NCBI RefSeq assembly: GCF_006538745.1
Contig: NZ_BJLR01000017.1
Location: 1-64,000 of the forward strand
DNA: 64,000 bases
Direction: 5' to 3'
Origin: Cellulomonas cellasea
Lineage (GTDB): Bacteria > Actinomycetota > Actinomycetes > Actinomycetales > Cellulomonadaceae
Part shown: positions 34,298 through 41,463 of the stretch, piece after piece
Layout of the letters: each line of letters begins with the position of its first letter
Numbering within the stretch: the first letter of the stretch is position 1
Translations under genes and position numbers: made by a program
Notes under the pieces: model-generated
Seen by the model: only the letters and a program-made list of their open reading frames with translations
Databases searched by the model: none
Told to the model about the DNA's origin: nothing

Positions 34298-34713
34298 CAG
34301 TGGAGGCCTTCCTTGACGGCGTCGACGTCGAGCTTCACGTTCTCCACGGCCCGCTCGGGCGTGGGCGGGGCTCCGTCGTCGAGGCGCTTCTTGCCGAGCA
34401 GCGCGAGCACGACCGTGAGGACGAGCAGGACGACGGCGACGAGGAGCGCCGCGAGCCACAGCGCCATCTGCCCCGACAGGGCGATGATCGCCGTCGCGAG
34501 CAGCACCGCGAACGCGAAGAAGCCGAAGAACGCGGCGCCGGCGAGCAGCCCGGCGCCGATGCCCACCTTCTTGACGCTGGTCGAGATCTCGGCCTTGGCG
34601 AGCTCGATCTCGGAGCGCACGAGCTTCGAGCTCTGCTCGCTCAGCCGGCCGAGCAGCTGCCCGATCGACTGCTGGTCGGTCGGCGGAACCGTCCCGTGTG
34701 ACGCGGTCACCAT
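34297..34713 (-). CDS. Putative actinobacterial holin-X / phage-holin family membrane protein
   Basis: 138 residues. A helical N-terminus (LSEQSSKLVRSEIELAKAE) and two membrane segments (~53-78, ~84-106), then a charged tail. Matches PF07332-type proteins which, despite the name, are chromosomal and not phage genes; they co-occur with DUF3618. Role unknown, likely envelope maintenance. GGAGGGTGAAGAG stands before the ATG. Confidence 0.88.
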   Translation of the reverse strand: MVTASHGTVPPTDQQSIGQLLGRLSEQSSKLVRSEIELAKAEISTSVKKVGIGAGLLAGAAFFGFFAFAVLLATAIIALSGQMALWLAALLVAVVLLVLTVVLALLGKKRLDDGAPPTPERAVENVKLDVDAVKEGLH

Positions 34714-34885
34714 CTCTTCACCCTCCGTCCGGCGGTCCGTGCAGACCTCAGGGACCCCAGTGTGGCCTCACCTGCGGTGTTGTGCGCGTCAACCTGCACG
34801 CTCGGGCGGTGCGTCATCGCTGGTGACGGCGTGTCGGGGCGGCGCGTCGAGCGGACGAGCCGGGGTCGACGCAGTCAGGGGGCCG

Positions 34886-35731
34886 TCAGCCGGCGAAGGG
34901 CAGCACGGACCGCCCGGGGACGTCGACCCGCACGCGGAACAGCGCCCCGGCCTCGGGCTCGGGGTCGTCCAGGTTCTCGCGCGACGTCGTCACGTACAGG
35001 TCGCGCAGGTCCGGCCCGCCGAGCGTGCAGGCGGTCGTGAGCCGGACGGGCAGACGGACCTCCGAGAGCACATCACCGGCGGGGGACACGCACCGCACGC
35101 GTCCGGCACCGTTGAGCGCGACCCAGACGTTCCCCGCGGAGTCGACCGTCAGGCCGTCGGGGTGGCCGTCGTCGGGCACGTGGAACGGGCGCCGGGCGGT
35201 CAGCTCGCCGTCGACCACGTCGAACACGTCCGTCCGGCCCGTCGCCGTGTCGTCGTAGTAGGCGAGCGACCCGTCGGGGGAGAAGTCGAGGCCGTTGGAG
35301 ACGGTGACGCTCGACAGGACGGTGCGCGCGGTGCCGTCGGGGGCGATGCGGTAGAGCGTCGAGGCGCCCTCGGTCTTGTCGTAGGCCATCGACCCGGCGT
35401 AGAGGTTCCCCGCGGGGTCGCAGCCGCCCTCGTTCATCCGGACGCCGGGGTCGGACCACAGCGTCTCGAGCGGGGTCGGGAGCTCGTCGGGCCCGTCGGC
35501 CAGGCCGATCCCGCGCTCGAGCCCGACGACGTACCCGCCGCGCGTCCGGGGCCGGACGAACGCCGCGACGGACCCGACGTGCAGGCGGTCGACGGAGCCG
35601 TCGTCGCGCAGCGTGAGGACGTCGCCCGCGAGCATGTCGACCCAGCGCAGACCGCCCCACACGGGCGACCACACCGGGCCCTCGCCGTGGTACGTGATCG
35701 CGTCGGTGACCTGCTCGGGCGTCGGGCTCAT
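34886..35731 (-). CDS. SMP-30/gluconolactonase-family protein
   Basis: 281 residues, six-bladed beta-propeller lactonase fold. Metal-site landmarks: GEGPVW (Glu17), MNEGGCDPAGNLYAGSM (Asn ~99), VSNGLDFSPDG (Asn ~145) and DGHPDGLTVDSAGNVWVAL (Asp ~195). Probably opens a sugar lactone; the substrate is not known. GGAGGATCC precedes the ATG. Stands alone downstream of the tRNA cluster. Confidence 0.9.
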   Translation of the reverse strand: MSPTPEQVTDAITYHGEGPVWSPVWGGLRWVDMLAGDVLTLRDDGSVDRLHVGSVAAFVRPRTRGGYVVGLERGIGLADGPDELPTPLETLWSDPGVRMNEGGCDPAGNLYAGSMAYDKTEGASTLYRIAPDGTARTVLSSVTVSNGLDFSPDGSLAYYDDTATGRTDVFDVVDGELTARRPFHVPDDGHPDGLTVDSAGNVWVALNGAGRVRCVSPAGDVLSEVRLPVRLTTACTLGGPDLRDLYVTTSRENLDDPEPEAGALFRVRVDVPGRSVLPFAG

Positions 35732-35872
35732 GGATCCTCCGGGGGTGCGGACGGTGCACCCCCAGGCTGACCCGGCGCGTGGCGGTCCGCCATCGGTGCG
35801 CGGTCCTGCGGCCGGGTCCCGCGGTCGCCGCGACCGAGGGGCCGGTGCCGCGGCGACACCCCGGAACGACGA

Positions 35873-35901
35873 AGCCCCGCACCGGGGATCCGGGCGGGGC
35901 T
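35873..35901 (-). terminator. Hairpin after tRNA-Phe
   Basis: AGCCCCGC / GCGGGGCT arms with an inner CCGG..CCGG stem, beginning 12 bases downstream of the tRNA-Phe 3' end on the minus strand. Confidence 0.6.
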
Positions 35902-35913
35902 CGTGCTGTGCTG

Positions 35914-35986
35914 TGGCCACTGGCAGGGTCGAACTGCCGACCTTTCGATTTTCAGTCGAACGCTCTACCAACTGAGCTAAGTGGCC
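35914..35986 (-). tRNA. tRNA-Phe (anticodon GAA)
   Basis: 73 bases. Acceptor GGCCACT/AGTGGCC with discriminator A, D-loop AGCTCAGTTGGTAGAGC, anticodon loop CTGAAAA, T-arm GGCAGTTCGACCCTGCC. CCA is not encoded. Confidence 0.97.
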
Positions 35987-35994
35987 GAACCGAC

Positions 35995-36020
35995 AACGCC
36001 CGGCCAGATGACCGGGCGTT
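35995..36020 (-). other. Hairpin between tRNA-Asp and tRNA-Phe
   Basis: Perfect 9-bp arms AACGCCCGG / CCGGGCGTT with an 8-base loop in the 41-base spacer. It could be a terminator, making tRNA-Phe a separate transcript, or a processing signal. Confidence 0.55.
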
Positions 36021-36027
36021 GATCGAG

Positions 36028-36101
36028 CGACCCCGACGGGACTTGAACCCGCGACCTCCGCCGTGACAGGGCGGCGCGCTAACCAACTGCGCTACGGGGC
36101 C
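36028..36101 (-). tRNA. tRNA-Asp (anticodon GTC)
   Basis: 74 bases. Acceptor GGCCCCG pairs with CGGGGTC (one G-T), discriminator G as expected for Asp, anticodon loop CTGTCAC. CCA is not encoded. Confidence 0.97.
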
Positions 36102-36137
36102 TCGTGGTGAGACAAGACCTTCATGCTGAACTGCTCG

Positions 36138-36210
36138 TACCCCCAACGGGATTCGAACCCGTGCTACCGCCGTGAAAGGGCGGGGTCCTGGGCCGCTAGA
36201 CGATGGGGGC
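36138..36210 (-). tRNA. tRNA-Glu (anticodon TTC)
   Basis: 73 bases. Acceptor GCCCCCA/TGGGGGT, discriminator A, anticodon loop CTTTCAC. First gene of a Glu-Asp-Phe cluster on the minus strand; CCA is not encoded. Confidence 0.97.
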
Positions 36211-36403
36211 GACTCGCCCCGGACGTCGAGGCGTCTCTAGACCGGGATTGAGCATACGGGTTCCGGGGCGGAACTCCAAAGTCGATCCCGTCCGGCCGGC
36301 CAGCATGGCCCTGACCTGCGGTTCTGTCCCCGGCGAGCCGTCGTGGCCGCCGGTCGGGCCGTCCCGCGGCACCCGCTCGTCGGGCTGGGGGAGGATGGAC
36401 CCC

Positions 36404-36757
36404 ATGGTGAAGATGTCGCTCGAGGAGTTCGAGGACGCCGTCCGCGACGCCCTCGACGAGATCCCCGAGGAGCTCGCGGCGCAGATGGACAACGTCGTGG
36501 TGCTGGTCGAGGACGACCCGCCCGAGGGCGACCCGGACCTGCTCGGCCTGTACGACGGCACGCCGCTGACCGAGCGCGGCGAGTTCTGGGCGACGGGCGC
36601 CCTGCCGGACCGCATCACGATCTTCCGCAACCCGACGCTCGCGCTGTGCGACGACCGCGACGAGGTCGTCGAGGAGGTCGCCGTCACGGTCGTGCACGAG
36701 ATCGCGCACCACTTCGGCATCGACGACGAGACGCTGCACCGGCTCGGCTGGGGCTGA
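36404..36757 (+). CDS. Small zinc metallopeptidase-like protein (zincin_1 family)
   Basis: 117 residues. The HEIAHHFG motif (98-105) supplies HExxH with a further His, typical of the minimal zincin family PF06262, which otherwise has an N-terminal ..FE..V..AL..IP.EL... pattern as seen here. Peptidase activity of the family is assumed, not shown. ATG 36404 chosen over the in-frame ATG 36395 because GGGGGAGG would be too close to the latter; GAGGAT 7 bases upstream also permits leaderless initiation. Confidence 0.88.
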   Translation: MVKMSLEEFEDAVRDALDEIPEELAAQMDNVVVLVEDDPPEGDPDLLGLYDGTPLTERGEFWATGALPDRITIFRNPTLALCDDRDEVVEEVAVTVVHEIAHHFGIDDETLHRLGWG

Positions 36758-36859
36758 GGGAGCGGGGCCGCGCCGGACCGACCCCGCGAGTTCGACCGTG
36801 CGACCGGTCGGCGACCTGCCCGAGGGTCCGGAGCAGGCGTACGCGTCGGCGGCCGTCGG

Positions 36860-36865
36860 TAGCCT
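36860..36865 (+). promoter_or_regulatory. -10 element of leaderless LLM promoter (TAGCCT)
   Basis: TAGCCT, 7 bases, then ATG at 36873; no ribosome site. Confidence 0.6.
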
Positions 36866-36872
36866 GACCGGC

Positions 36873-37889
36873 ATGGACGCGCTGCGCGAGGACGGGACCG
36901 GGGCCGGGGCGGCCGAGGGCATGCGGATCGGCATCGTGCTGCTCCCGCAGGAGCGCTGGGCCGAGCAGCGCTCGAAGTGGCAGCGCGCCGAGGAGTACGG
37001 GTTCGACCACGCGTGGACCTACGACCACCTCGCGTGGCGCTCGCTCGTGGACGAGCCGTGGTTCGCGACCGTCCCGCTGCTGGCCGCCGCGGCCGCGGTC
37101 ACCGAGCGCATCGAGCTCGGCACGTGGGTCGCGTCGCCCAACTTCCGCCACCCCGTGCCGTTCGCGAAGGACGTCATGGGGCTCGACGACATCAGCGGCG
37201 GGCGGTTCGTGCTCGGGCTCGGCGCGGGCGGGGAGGGGTTCGACGCGTCGGTGCTGGGTCCGCCCCCGACGCGACCCGAGCGCACGCGGCGGTTCACCGA
37301 GTTCGTCGAGGTGCTCGACGAGCTGCTCACGCACCCCGTGACCCACCATGCGGGGGAGTTCTACGTCGCGGACGCGGCCCGGATGATCCCCGGGACGCAT
37401 CGGCGCCCCCGCACGCCGTTCGTCGTGGCGGCCAACGGCCCCCGGGCGATGGCGGTCGCCGCGCGGCACGGGCAGGGCTGGGCGACCTTCGGGCCGACGT
37501 TCGAGCCGGGCGAGCTCGACGACGCGACGCCCGCGCAGGCGCAGGAGCGCTGGTGGGAGGGGCTCGCGGCGCTGACGGACGTGTTCGACGGCGTGCTCGC
37601 GGCCACGCCCCCGGGCGGCTCGGCGGCCGGGGACGGCACCGGTGCCGACGCGGGTGTGCCCCGGGAGCCGCTGCGCCGCTACCTCAGCATCGACGGCGCG
37701 CCGGTGTTCGCCCTGGACTCCGTCGACGTGCTGGTCGAGGGCGTCGAGCGGGCGGCCGCGCTCGGCTTCACCGACCTCGTCCTGCACTGGCCGCGCGCCG
37801 AGGGCATCTACGCCGGGTCGGAGGCGGTGCTCGAGGAGGCCGCGTCCCGGCTCCCGGAGCTGCGCCGGGTCCCGGTCGTCGCTCGCTGA
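36873..37889 (+). CDS. LLM-class (luciferase-like) flavin/F420-dependent oxidoreductase
   Basis: 338 residues. TIM-barrel luciferase-like fold: IGIVLLPQERW at the first strand, GFDHAWTYDHLAW, ELGTWVASPNFRHPVPFAKDV and GRFVLGLGAGG. Such enzymes use FMN or F420; the neighbourhood does not say which, though other F420/deazaflavin-type proteins occur at 48.6 and 63.7 kb. A ~20-residue Gly/Ala/Pro/Asp insertion lies near 249-265. Substrate unknown. Confidence 0.9.
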   Translation: MDALREDGTGAGAAEGMRIGIVLLPQERWAEQRSKWQRAEEYGFDHAWTYDHLAWRSLVDEPWFATVPLLAAAAAVTERIELGTWVASPNFRHPVPFAKDVMGLDDISGGRFVLGLGAGGEGFDASVLGPPPTRPERTRRFTEFVEVLDELLTHPVTHHAGEFYVADAARMIPGTHRRPRTPFVVAANGPRAMAVAARHGQGWATFGPTFEPGELDDATPAQAQERWWEGLAALTDVFDGVLAATPPGGSAAGDGTGADAGVPREPLRRYLSIDGAPVFALDSVDVLVEGVERAAALGFTDLVLHWPRAEGIYAGSEAVLEEAASRLPELRRVPVVAR

Positions 37890-38032
37890 AGCCGGGCCGC
37901 GCGGGCAGGCGGCTCGGCGGCAGGCACGCGCAACCGCACGTCCGGGCGAGTCCCGCGGGCGGGCACGGCGGCCCCGGCGACGGACCGGCCGCCTCGCGCC
38001 GACCCGTGCGCGGCGTGCGACGACCGCTGCCG

Positions 38033-38992
38033 TCAGTGCGCCTGGCGGGCCACCCACGCGCTCGCGACCATGTCGGTCAGCGAGTGGCGCATCTCCCAGT
38101 CGAGGTCGCGCGCGGCGAGCTCGCCCGAGGCGACGATGCGCGCCGGGTCGCCCGCGCGGCGCGGTGCGCGCTCGGGCTCGAACGCGATGCCGGTGACCTC
38201 GGCCATCGCGGACATGATCTCCGCGACGGACACCCCGTCGCCGCTGCCCAGGTTGTAGACCCGCTCGAGCTCGCGGCCGTCGGCGAGGGCCTGCGCGGCG
38301 GCGACGTGCGACGTCGCGAGGTCGGCCACGTGGATGTAGTCGCGCACGCACGTGCCGTCGGGCGTCGGGTAGTCGGTCCCGTTGATGCGCGGGGTGCGGC
38401 CGGCGACGAGCGCGTCGAGCACGAGCGGGAAGAGGTTGTGCGGGCTCGTGTCGTAGAGGTCGGGCGTCGCGGAGCCGACCACGTTGAAGTAGCGCAGCGA
38501 CGTGTGCCGGAGCCCGGTCGCACGGCCCTGGTCGCGCAGCAGCCACTCGCCGATGAGCTTCGACTCGCCGTAGGGCGACTCGGGGGAGGTCGGGGTGGCC
38601 TCGGTGACGAGGTCGGTGTCCGGCGTCCCGTAGACAGCCGCGCTCGAGGAGAAGACGATCTTCTCGACGCCCTGTGACGCCATCGCGGCGAGGAGGTGGG
38701 CCGTGCCGGTGACGTTCTGCGCGTACGTGTGCAGGGGCCGCTCGACGGAGATGCCCGCGTACTTGAAGCCCGCGAGGTGCACCACGCCGACGACGCCGTG
38801 CACCGCGAGGGCGTCGGCGACGAGGTCGGTGTCGAGGATCGAGCCGAGCACGAGGGGGACGTCGTCGGGCACGAACTCCGCGTGGCCGCTCGACAGGTCG
38901 TCCAGGACGACGGCGGGGAGGCCGGCCTCCCGGAAGGCGCGGACGACGTGCGAACCGATGTAGCCGGCGCCGCCGGTCACGAGCCAGGTCAT
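38033..38992 (-). CDS. galE: UDP-glucose 4-epimerase
   Basis: 319 residues, extended SDR. NAD site TGGAGYIGSHV (6-16), VHLAGFKYAG, catalytic Ser116/Ser117 region in FSSSAAVYG and Tyr141-x3-Lys145 in SPYGESK, FNVVGS and the sugar-site GTDYPTPDGTCVRDYIHVADL. Interconverts UDP-Glc and UDP-Gal. TAGGGT lies 7 bases before the ATG and the intervening CAGGAGC may also act as ribosome site. Divergent from the carotenoid operon. Confidence 0.94.
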   Translation of the reverse strand: MTWLVTGGAGYIGSHVVRAFREAGLPAVVLDDLSSGHAEFVPDDVPLVLGSILDTDLVADALAVHGVVGVVHLAGFKYAGISVERPLHTYAQNVTGTAHLLAAMASQGVEKIVFSSSAAVYGTPDTDLVTEATPTSPESPYGESKLIGEWLLRDQGRATGLRHTSLRYFNVVGSATPDLYDTSPHNLFPLVLDALVAGRTPRINGTDYPTPDGTCVRDYIHVADLATSHVAAAQALADGRELERVYNLGSGDGVSVAEIMSAMAEVTGIAFEPERAPRRAGDPARIVASGELAARDLDWEMRHSLTDMVASAWVARQAH

Positions 38993-39064
38993 GCTCCTGA
39001 CCCTACCGAGCCGCCCCGGCCGGCGCGTACCGGCGCGGGGCCGCTCAGGTGGCGGGCCCGGAGA

Positions 39065-39082
39065 TGCTCAGTATGCTGAGCA
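39065..39082. promoter_or_regulatory. Palindromic operator over the -10 of the crt operon
   Basis: TGCTCAG-TATG-CTGAGCA: perfect 7-bp arms round a 4-base spacer. A -10 hexamer TATGCT (39072-39077) lies in its centre, 29 bases before the crtE GTG, so a bound dimer would block the promoter. Confidence 0.65.
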
Positions 39083-39105
39083 ACTTCCCGAGAGAGGGGG
39101 CTCGC

Positions 39106-40335
39106 GTGGGCGAGACCGGCATCGACTCGCACGTGCACGCGCGCGAGTCGTTCCGTGACGTGCACGCCGACGCGCACCCCGGTGCGCACCCCCAGACGGC
39201 CCCCGCGCCGAGCCGGGCGCGCGACGACGAGCGCACCCAGCCCCACCTCCGGGTCCTCACCGCGCCGCCCGACGACGCCACGCTCCGCGCTCAGGTCGAC
39301 GCCGGCCTCACGGCCACGAGCGAGACGCTGCGCCGCTACCTCACGGACCGGCGCGACCAGGCCGGGCACGTCGCGCACGAGTACCTCGTGCTGTGGGAGA
39401 CCGTCGCGGCGCAGGTCGGCGGCAAGATGCTGCGCCCGCGCCTGACCGTCGCCGCGTACCTCGGGCTCGGCGGGACCGACCTCGACGCGGTCGCCCCGGT
39501 CGCGGCCGCCCAGGAGCTGCTGCACACCGCGATGCTCGTGCACGACGACGTGCTCGACGGCGACGAGGTGCGCCGCGGGGTCCCCAACGTCGCCGGCACG
39601 TACCGCGCGCGCCTGCGCGACCGCGGCGTGGTCGGCCGGGCCGCCGACCACCAGGTGCTCGGGTCCGCGCTGCTCGGCGGCGACCTCGCGCTCTCGGGCG
39701 CGTTCGACCTCGTCGCGACCGCCCCCGTGGGCCCCGAGGTGCGGGTCCAGGCGATGCGGCTGCTCGCGACGACGCTCGCCACGACGGTCGCGGGCGAGCT
39801 GCTCGACGTCGGCGGCGAGCTGCTCGCGCCGTCGGACGTCGACCCGCTGCTCGTGGCCGAGCTCAAGACCGCCGCCTACACGTGCTGCGCCCCGCTCCAG
39901 GCCGGTGCGCTCCTCGCGCACGCGCCCGCGGCGACGCACGCGACGCTCGACCGGGTCGGCACCGCGCTCGGCATCGCGTTCCAGCTCGCGGACGACGACC
40001 TCGGCGTGTTCGGCGACCCGGCCGTGACCGGCAAGTCGGTGCACTCCGACCTGCGCGCCGGGACCCGCACCGAGCTGCTGCGCTACGCGTACCTGCTCGC
40101 GGACGACGCCGGTCGCGCGGTGCTGGACCGGCACGTCGGCGACCCCGCGCTCGACGACGCGGGCGCCGCCGCCGTGCGGGACGTCATGGTCGGCTCCGGC
40201 GCGCGCGACCACGTGCTCGCGCTCGCGGCGGGTGCGGCGCGGTCCGCGCGGGAGACCGCCGCCCGGCACCTGCCGCCGGTCCTCGCCGGTTACCTTGGGG
40301 GCGTCGTCGACGAGCTGGCCGAGCGGGGGAAGTGA
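39106..40335 (+). CDS. crtE: Polyprenyl (GGPP-type) diphosphate synthase
   Basis: 409 residues. First Asp-rich motif DDVLD (147-151), second DDDLG (296-298 Asp), with GGKMLRPRL and the AAAQELLHTAMLVHDD helix; makes geranylgeranyl diphosphate for carotenoids. The GTG at 39106 is chosen because GAGAGAGGGGG stands 5-6 bases before it; upstream in-frame ATGs (39064, 39073) fall inside the promoter palindrome. The first ~50 residues are His/Arg/Ala-rich and unlike other synthases. Stop overlaps crtB by one base (TGATG). Confidence 0.93.
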   Translation: MGETGIDSHVHARESFRDVHADAHPGAHPQTAPAPSRARDDERTQPHLRVLTAPPDDATLRAQVDAGLTATSETLRRYLTDRRDQAGHVAHEYLVLWETVAAQVGGKMLRPRLTVAAYLGLGGTDLDAVAPVAAAQELLHTAMLVHDDVLDGDEVRRGVPNVAGTYRARLRDRGVVGRAADHQVLGSALLGGDLALSGAFDLVATAPVGPEVRVQAMRLLATTLATTVAGELLDVGGELLAPSDVDPLLVAELKTAAYTCCAPLQAGALLAHAPAATHATLDRVGTALGIAFQLADDDLGVFGDPAVTGKSVHSDLRAGTRTELLRYAYLLADDAGRAVLDRHVGDPALDDAGAAAVRDVMVGSGARDHVLALAAGAARSARETAARHLPPVLAGYLGGVVDELAERGK

Positions 40336-41225
40336 TGCAGCACGCAGCACCCACCGCCGACGAGCGCGCGCACCGCCTCTACGACGCCACCGCGCAGCGG
40401 GCGAGCCGGGCCGTGCTCGCGGGGTACTCGACGTCGTTCGGGCTCGGCGCGCGGCTGCTCGGCGAGCGTGCGCGCAAGGACATCGAGGCGGTCTACGCGC
40501 TCGTGCGGATCGCCGACGAGATCGTCGACACGCACCGCGGCCCCGACGCCGGCGAGCTGCTCGACGAGCTCGAGGCGCAGACGGCGCGGGCGCTCGTCAC
40601 CGGGTACTCGACGAACCTCGTCGTGCACGCGTTCGCCCGGACGGCGCGGCGCACGGGGATCGGTGCGCGCGAGCTCGACCCGTTCTTCGGGTCGATGCGC
40701 ACGGACCTGACCGTGCACGTCCACGACCGGGCAAGCTACGAGCGCTACGTGCACGGCTCCGCGGAGGTCGTCGGGCTCATGTGCCTGGCCGTCTTCCTCA
40801 ACGCCGACCGCCGCCCCGGGGACCCCGTGCGGCGGGCGGACGCGGACACCGAGGCGGGCGCGCAGGCGCTCGGTGCGGCGTTCCAGAAGATCAACTTCCT
40901 GCGCGACCTGGGCGACGACTCGGCGGAACTCGGCCGCAGCTACTTCCCGGGCGTCGAGCCGGGCCGCCTCACGCAGGCGCAGCTCGACGCGATCCTCGAC
41001 GAGATCGGCGCCGACGTGCGCCGCGCGCGCGAGTCGCTGCCCGGCCTCCCGCGGCGCGCGCGGTGCGCGGTCGCCGCGACCCTCGGGCTGTACGAGCGGC
41101 TCCTCGACCAGCTCGCGCACACCCCGCCCGCCGAGGTGCTCGGGCGCCGGGTGCGGGTCACGACACCGCGCAAGCTCGCGGTCGTCGCGCAGGCGGTCGC
41201 GACCGAGCTCCGCGGGACCGCATGA
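40335..41225 (+). CDS. crtB: Phytoene synthase
   Basis: 296 residues. Head-to-head condensation of two GGPP. Substrate-Mg motifs DEIVD (61-65) and NFLRDLGDD (~193-201); FGLGARLL, GSAEVVGLMC and RSYFPG are family features. Starts in the crtE stop (TGATG) and ends inside the ATG of a 51-codon ORF (ATGA). Confidence 0.95.
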   Translation: MQHAAPTADERAHRLYDATAQRASRAVLAGYSTSFGLGARLLGERARKDIEAVYALVRIADEIVDTHRGPDAGELLDELEAQTARALVTGYSTNLVVHAFARTARRTGIGARELDPFFGSMRTDLTVHVHDRASYERYVHGSAEVVGLMCLAVFLNADRRPGDPVRRADADTEAGAQALGAAFQKINFLRDLGDDSAELGRSYFPGVEPGRLTQAQLDAILDEIGADVRRARESLPGLPRRARCAVAATLGLYERLLDQLAHTPPAEVLGRRVRVTTPRKLAVVAQAVATELRGTA

Positions 41226-41377
41226 CGCAGGGCGGGACGGCCCCGGCGGACGGGGTGACGTGGGCAGGACCGACCGCGCGGGGCGCGGGTGCACGAGCGG
41301 GCGGGACGACGGACCGCGCGGCGCGCGGGTGCACGGACGAGCAGGCCGACGAGCGGAGCGGGACGGTGCGGGCGTGA
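41222..41377 (+). CDS. 51-codon ORF coupled between crtB and crtI
   Basis: ATG inside the crtB stop (ATGA) and TGA inside the crtI GTG (GTGA), giving a 51-residue Gly/Ala/Arg/Thr-rich product beginning MTQGGTAPADGVTW. Its two halves derive from an imperfect ~40-bp direct repeat (GGGTGCACGAGC and GGGTGCACGGACGAGC). No similarity recognised. It may simply carry ribosomes from crtB to crtI, or be the decayed remains of a longer spacer. Both overlaps are of the same kind as the real gene junctions in this operon. Confidence 0.4.
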   Translation: MTQGGTAPADGVTWAGPTARGAGARAGGTTDRAARGCTDEQADERSGTVRA

Positions 41378-41463
41378 GCGGTGCAGGTGCGAGCAGTGCG
41401 GGTGTGAGCGGTGCGGGTGTGAGCGGTGCAGGCGTGAGCGGCGCCGGTGTGACGGGGCCGGGC
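41374..41463 (+). repeat. 15-bp tandem repeat with in-frame GTG codons at crtI start
   Basis: Six units of consensus GTGAGCGGTGCGGGT (41374, 41389, 41404, 41419, 41434, 41449). Five of them, and the codon after the array (41464), begin with GTG in the crtI frame; the second unit has GCG. Confidence 0.85.

Noticed and set aside
34297-34713. Holin-like gene as a sign of prophage
   Set aside because: The family is chromosomal in actinobacteria and pairs with DUF3618; no phage structural, integrase or lysis genes are present.
36404-36757. Earlier in-frame ATG at 36395 as start of the metallopeptidase
   Set aside because: It immediately abuts the GGGGGAGG ribosome site; the ATG at 36404 has correct spacing.
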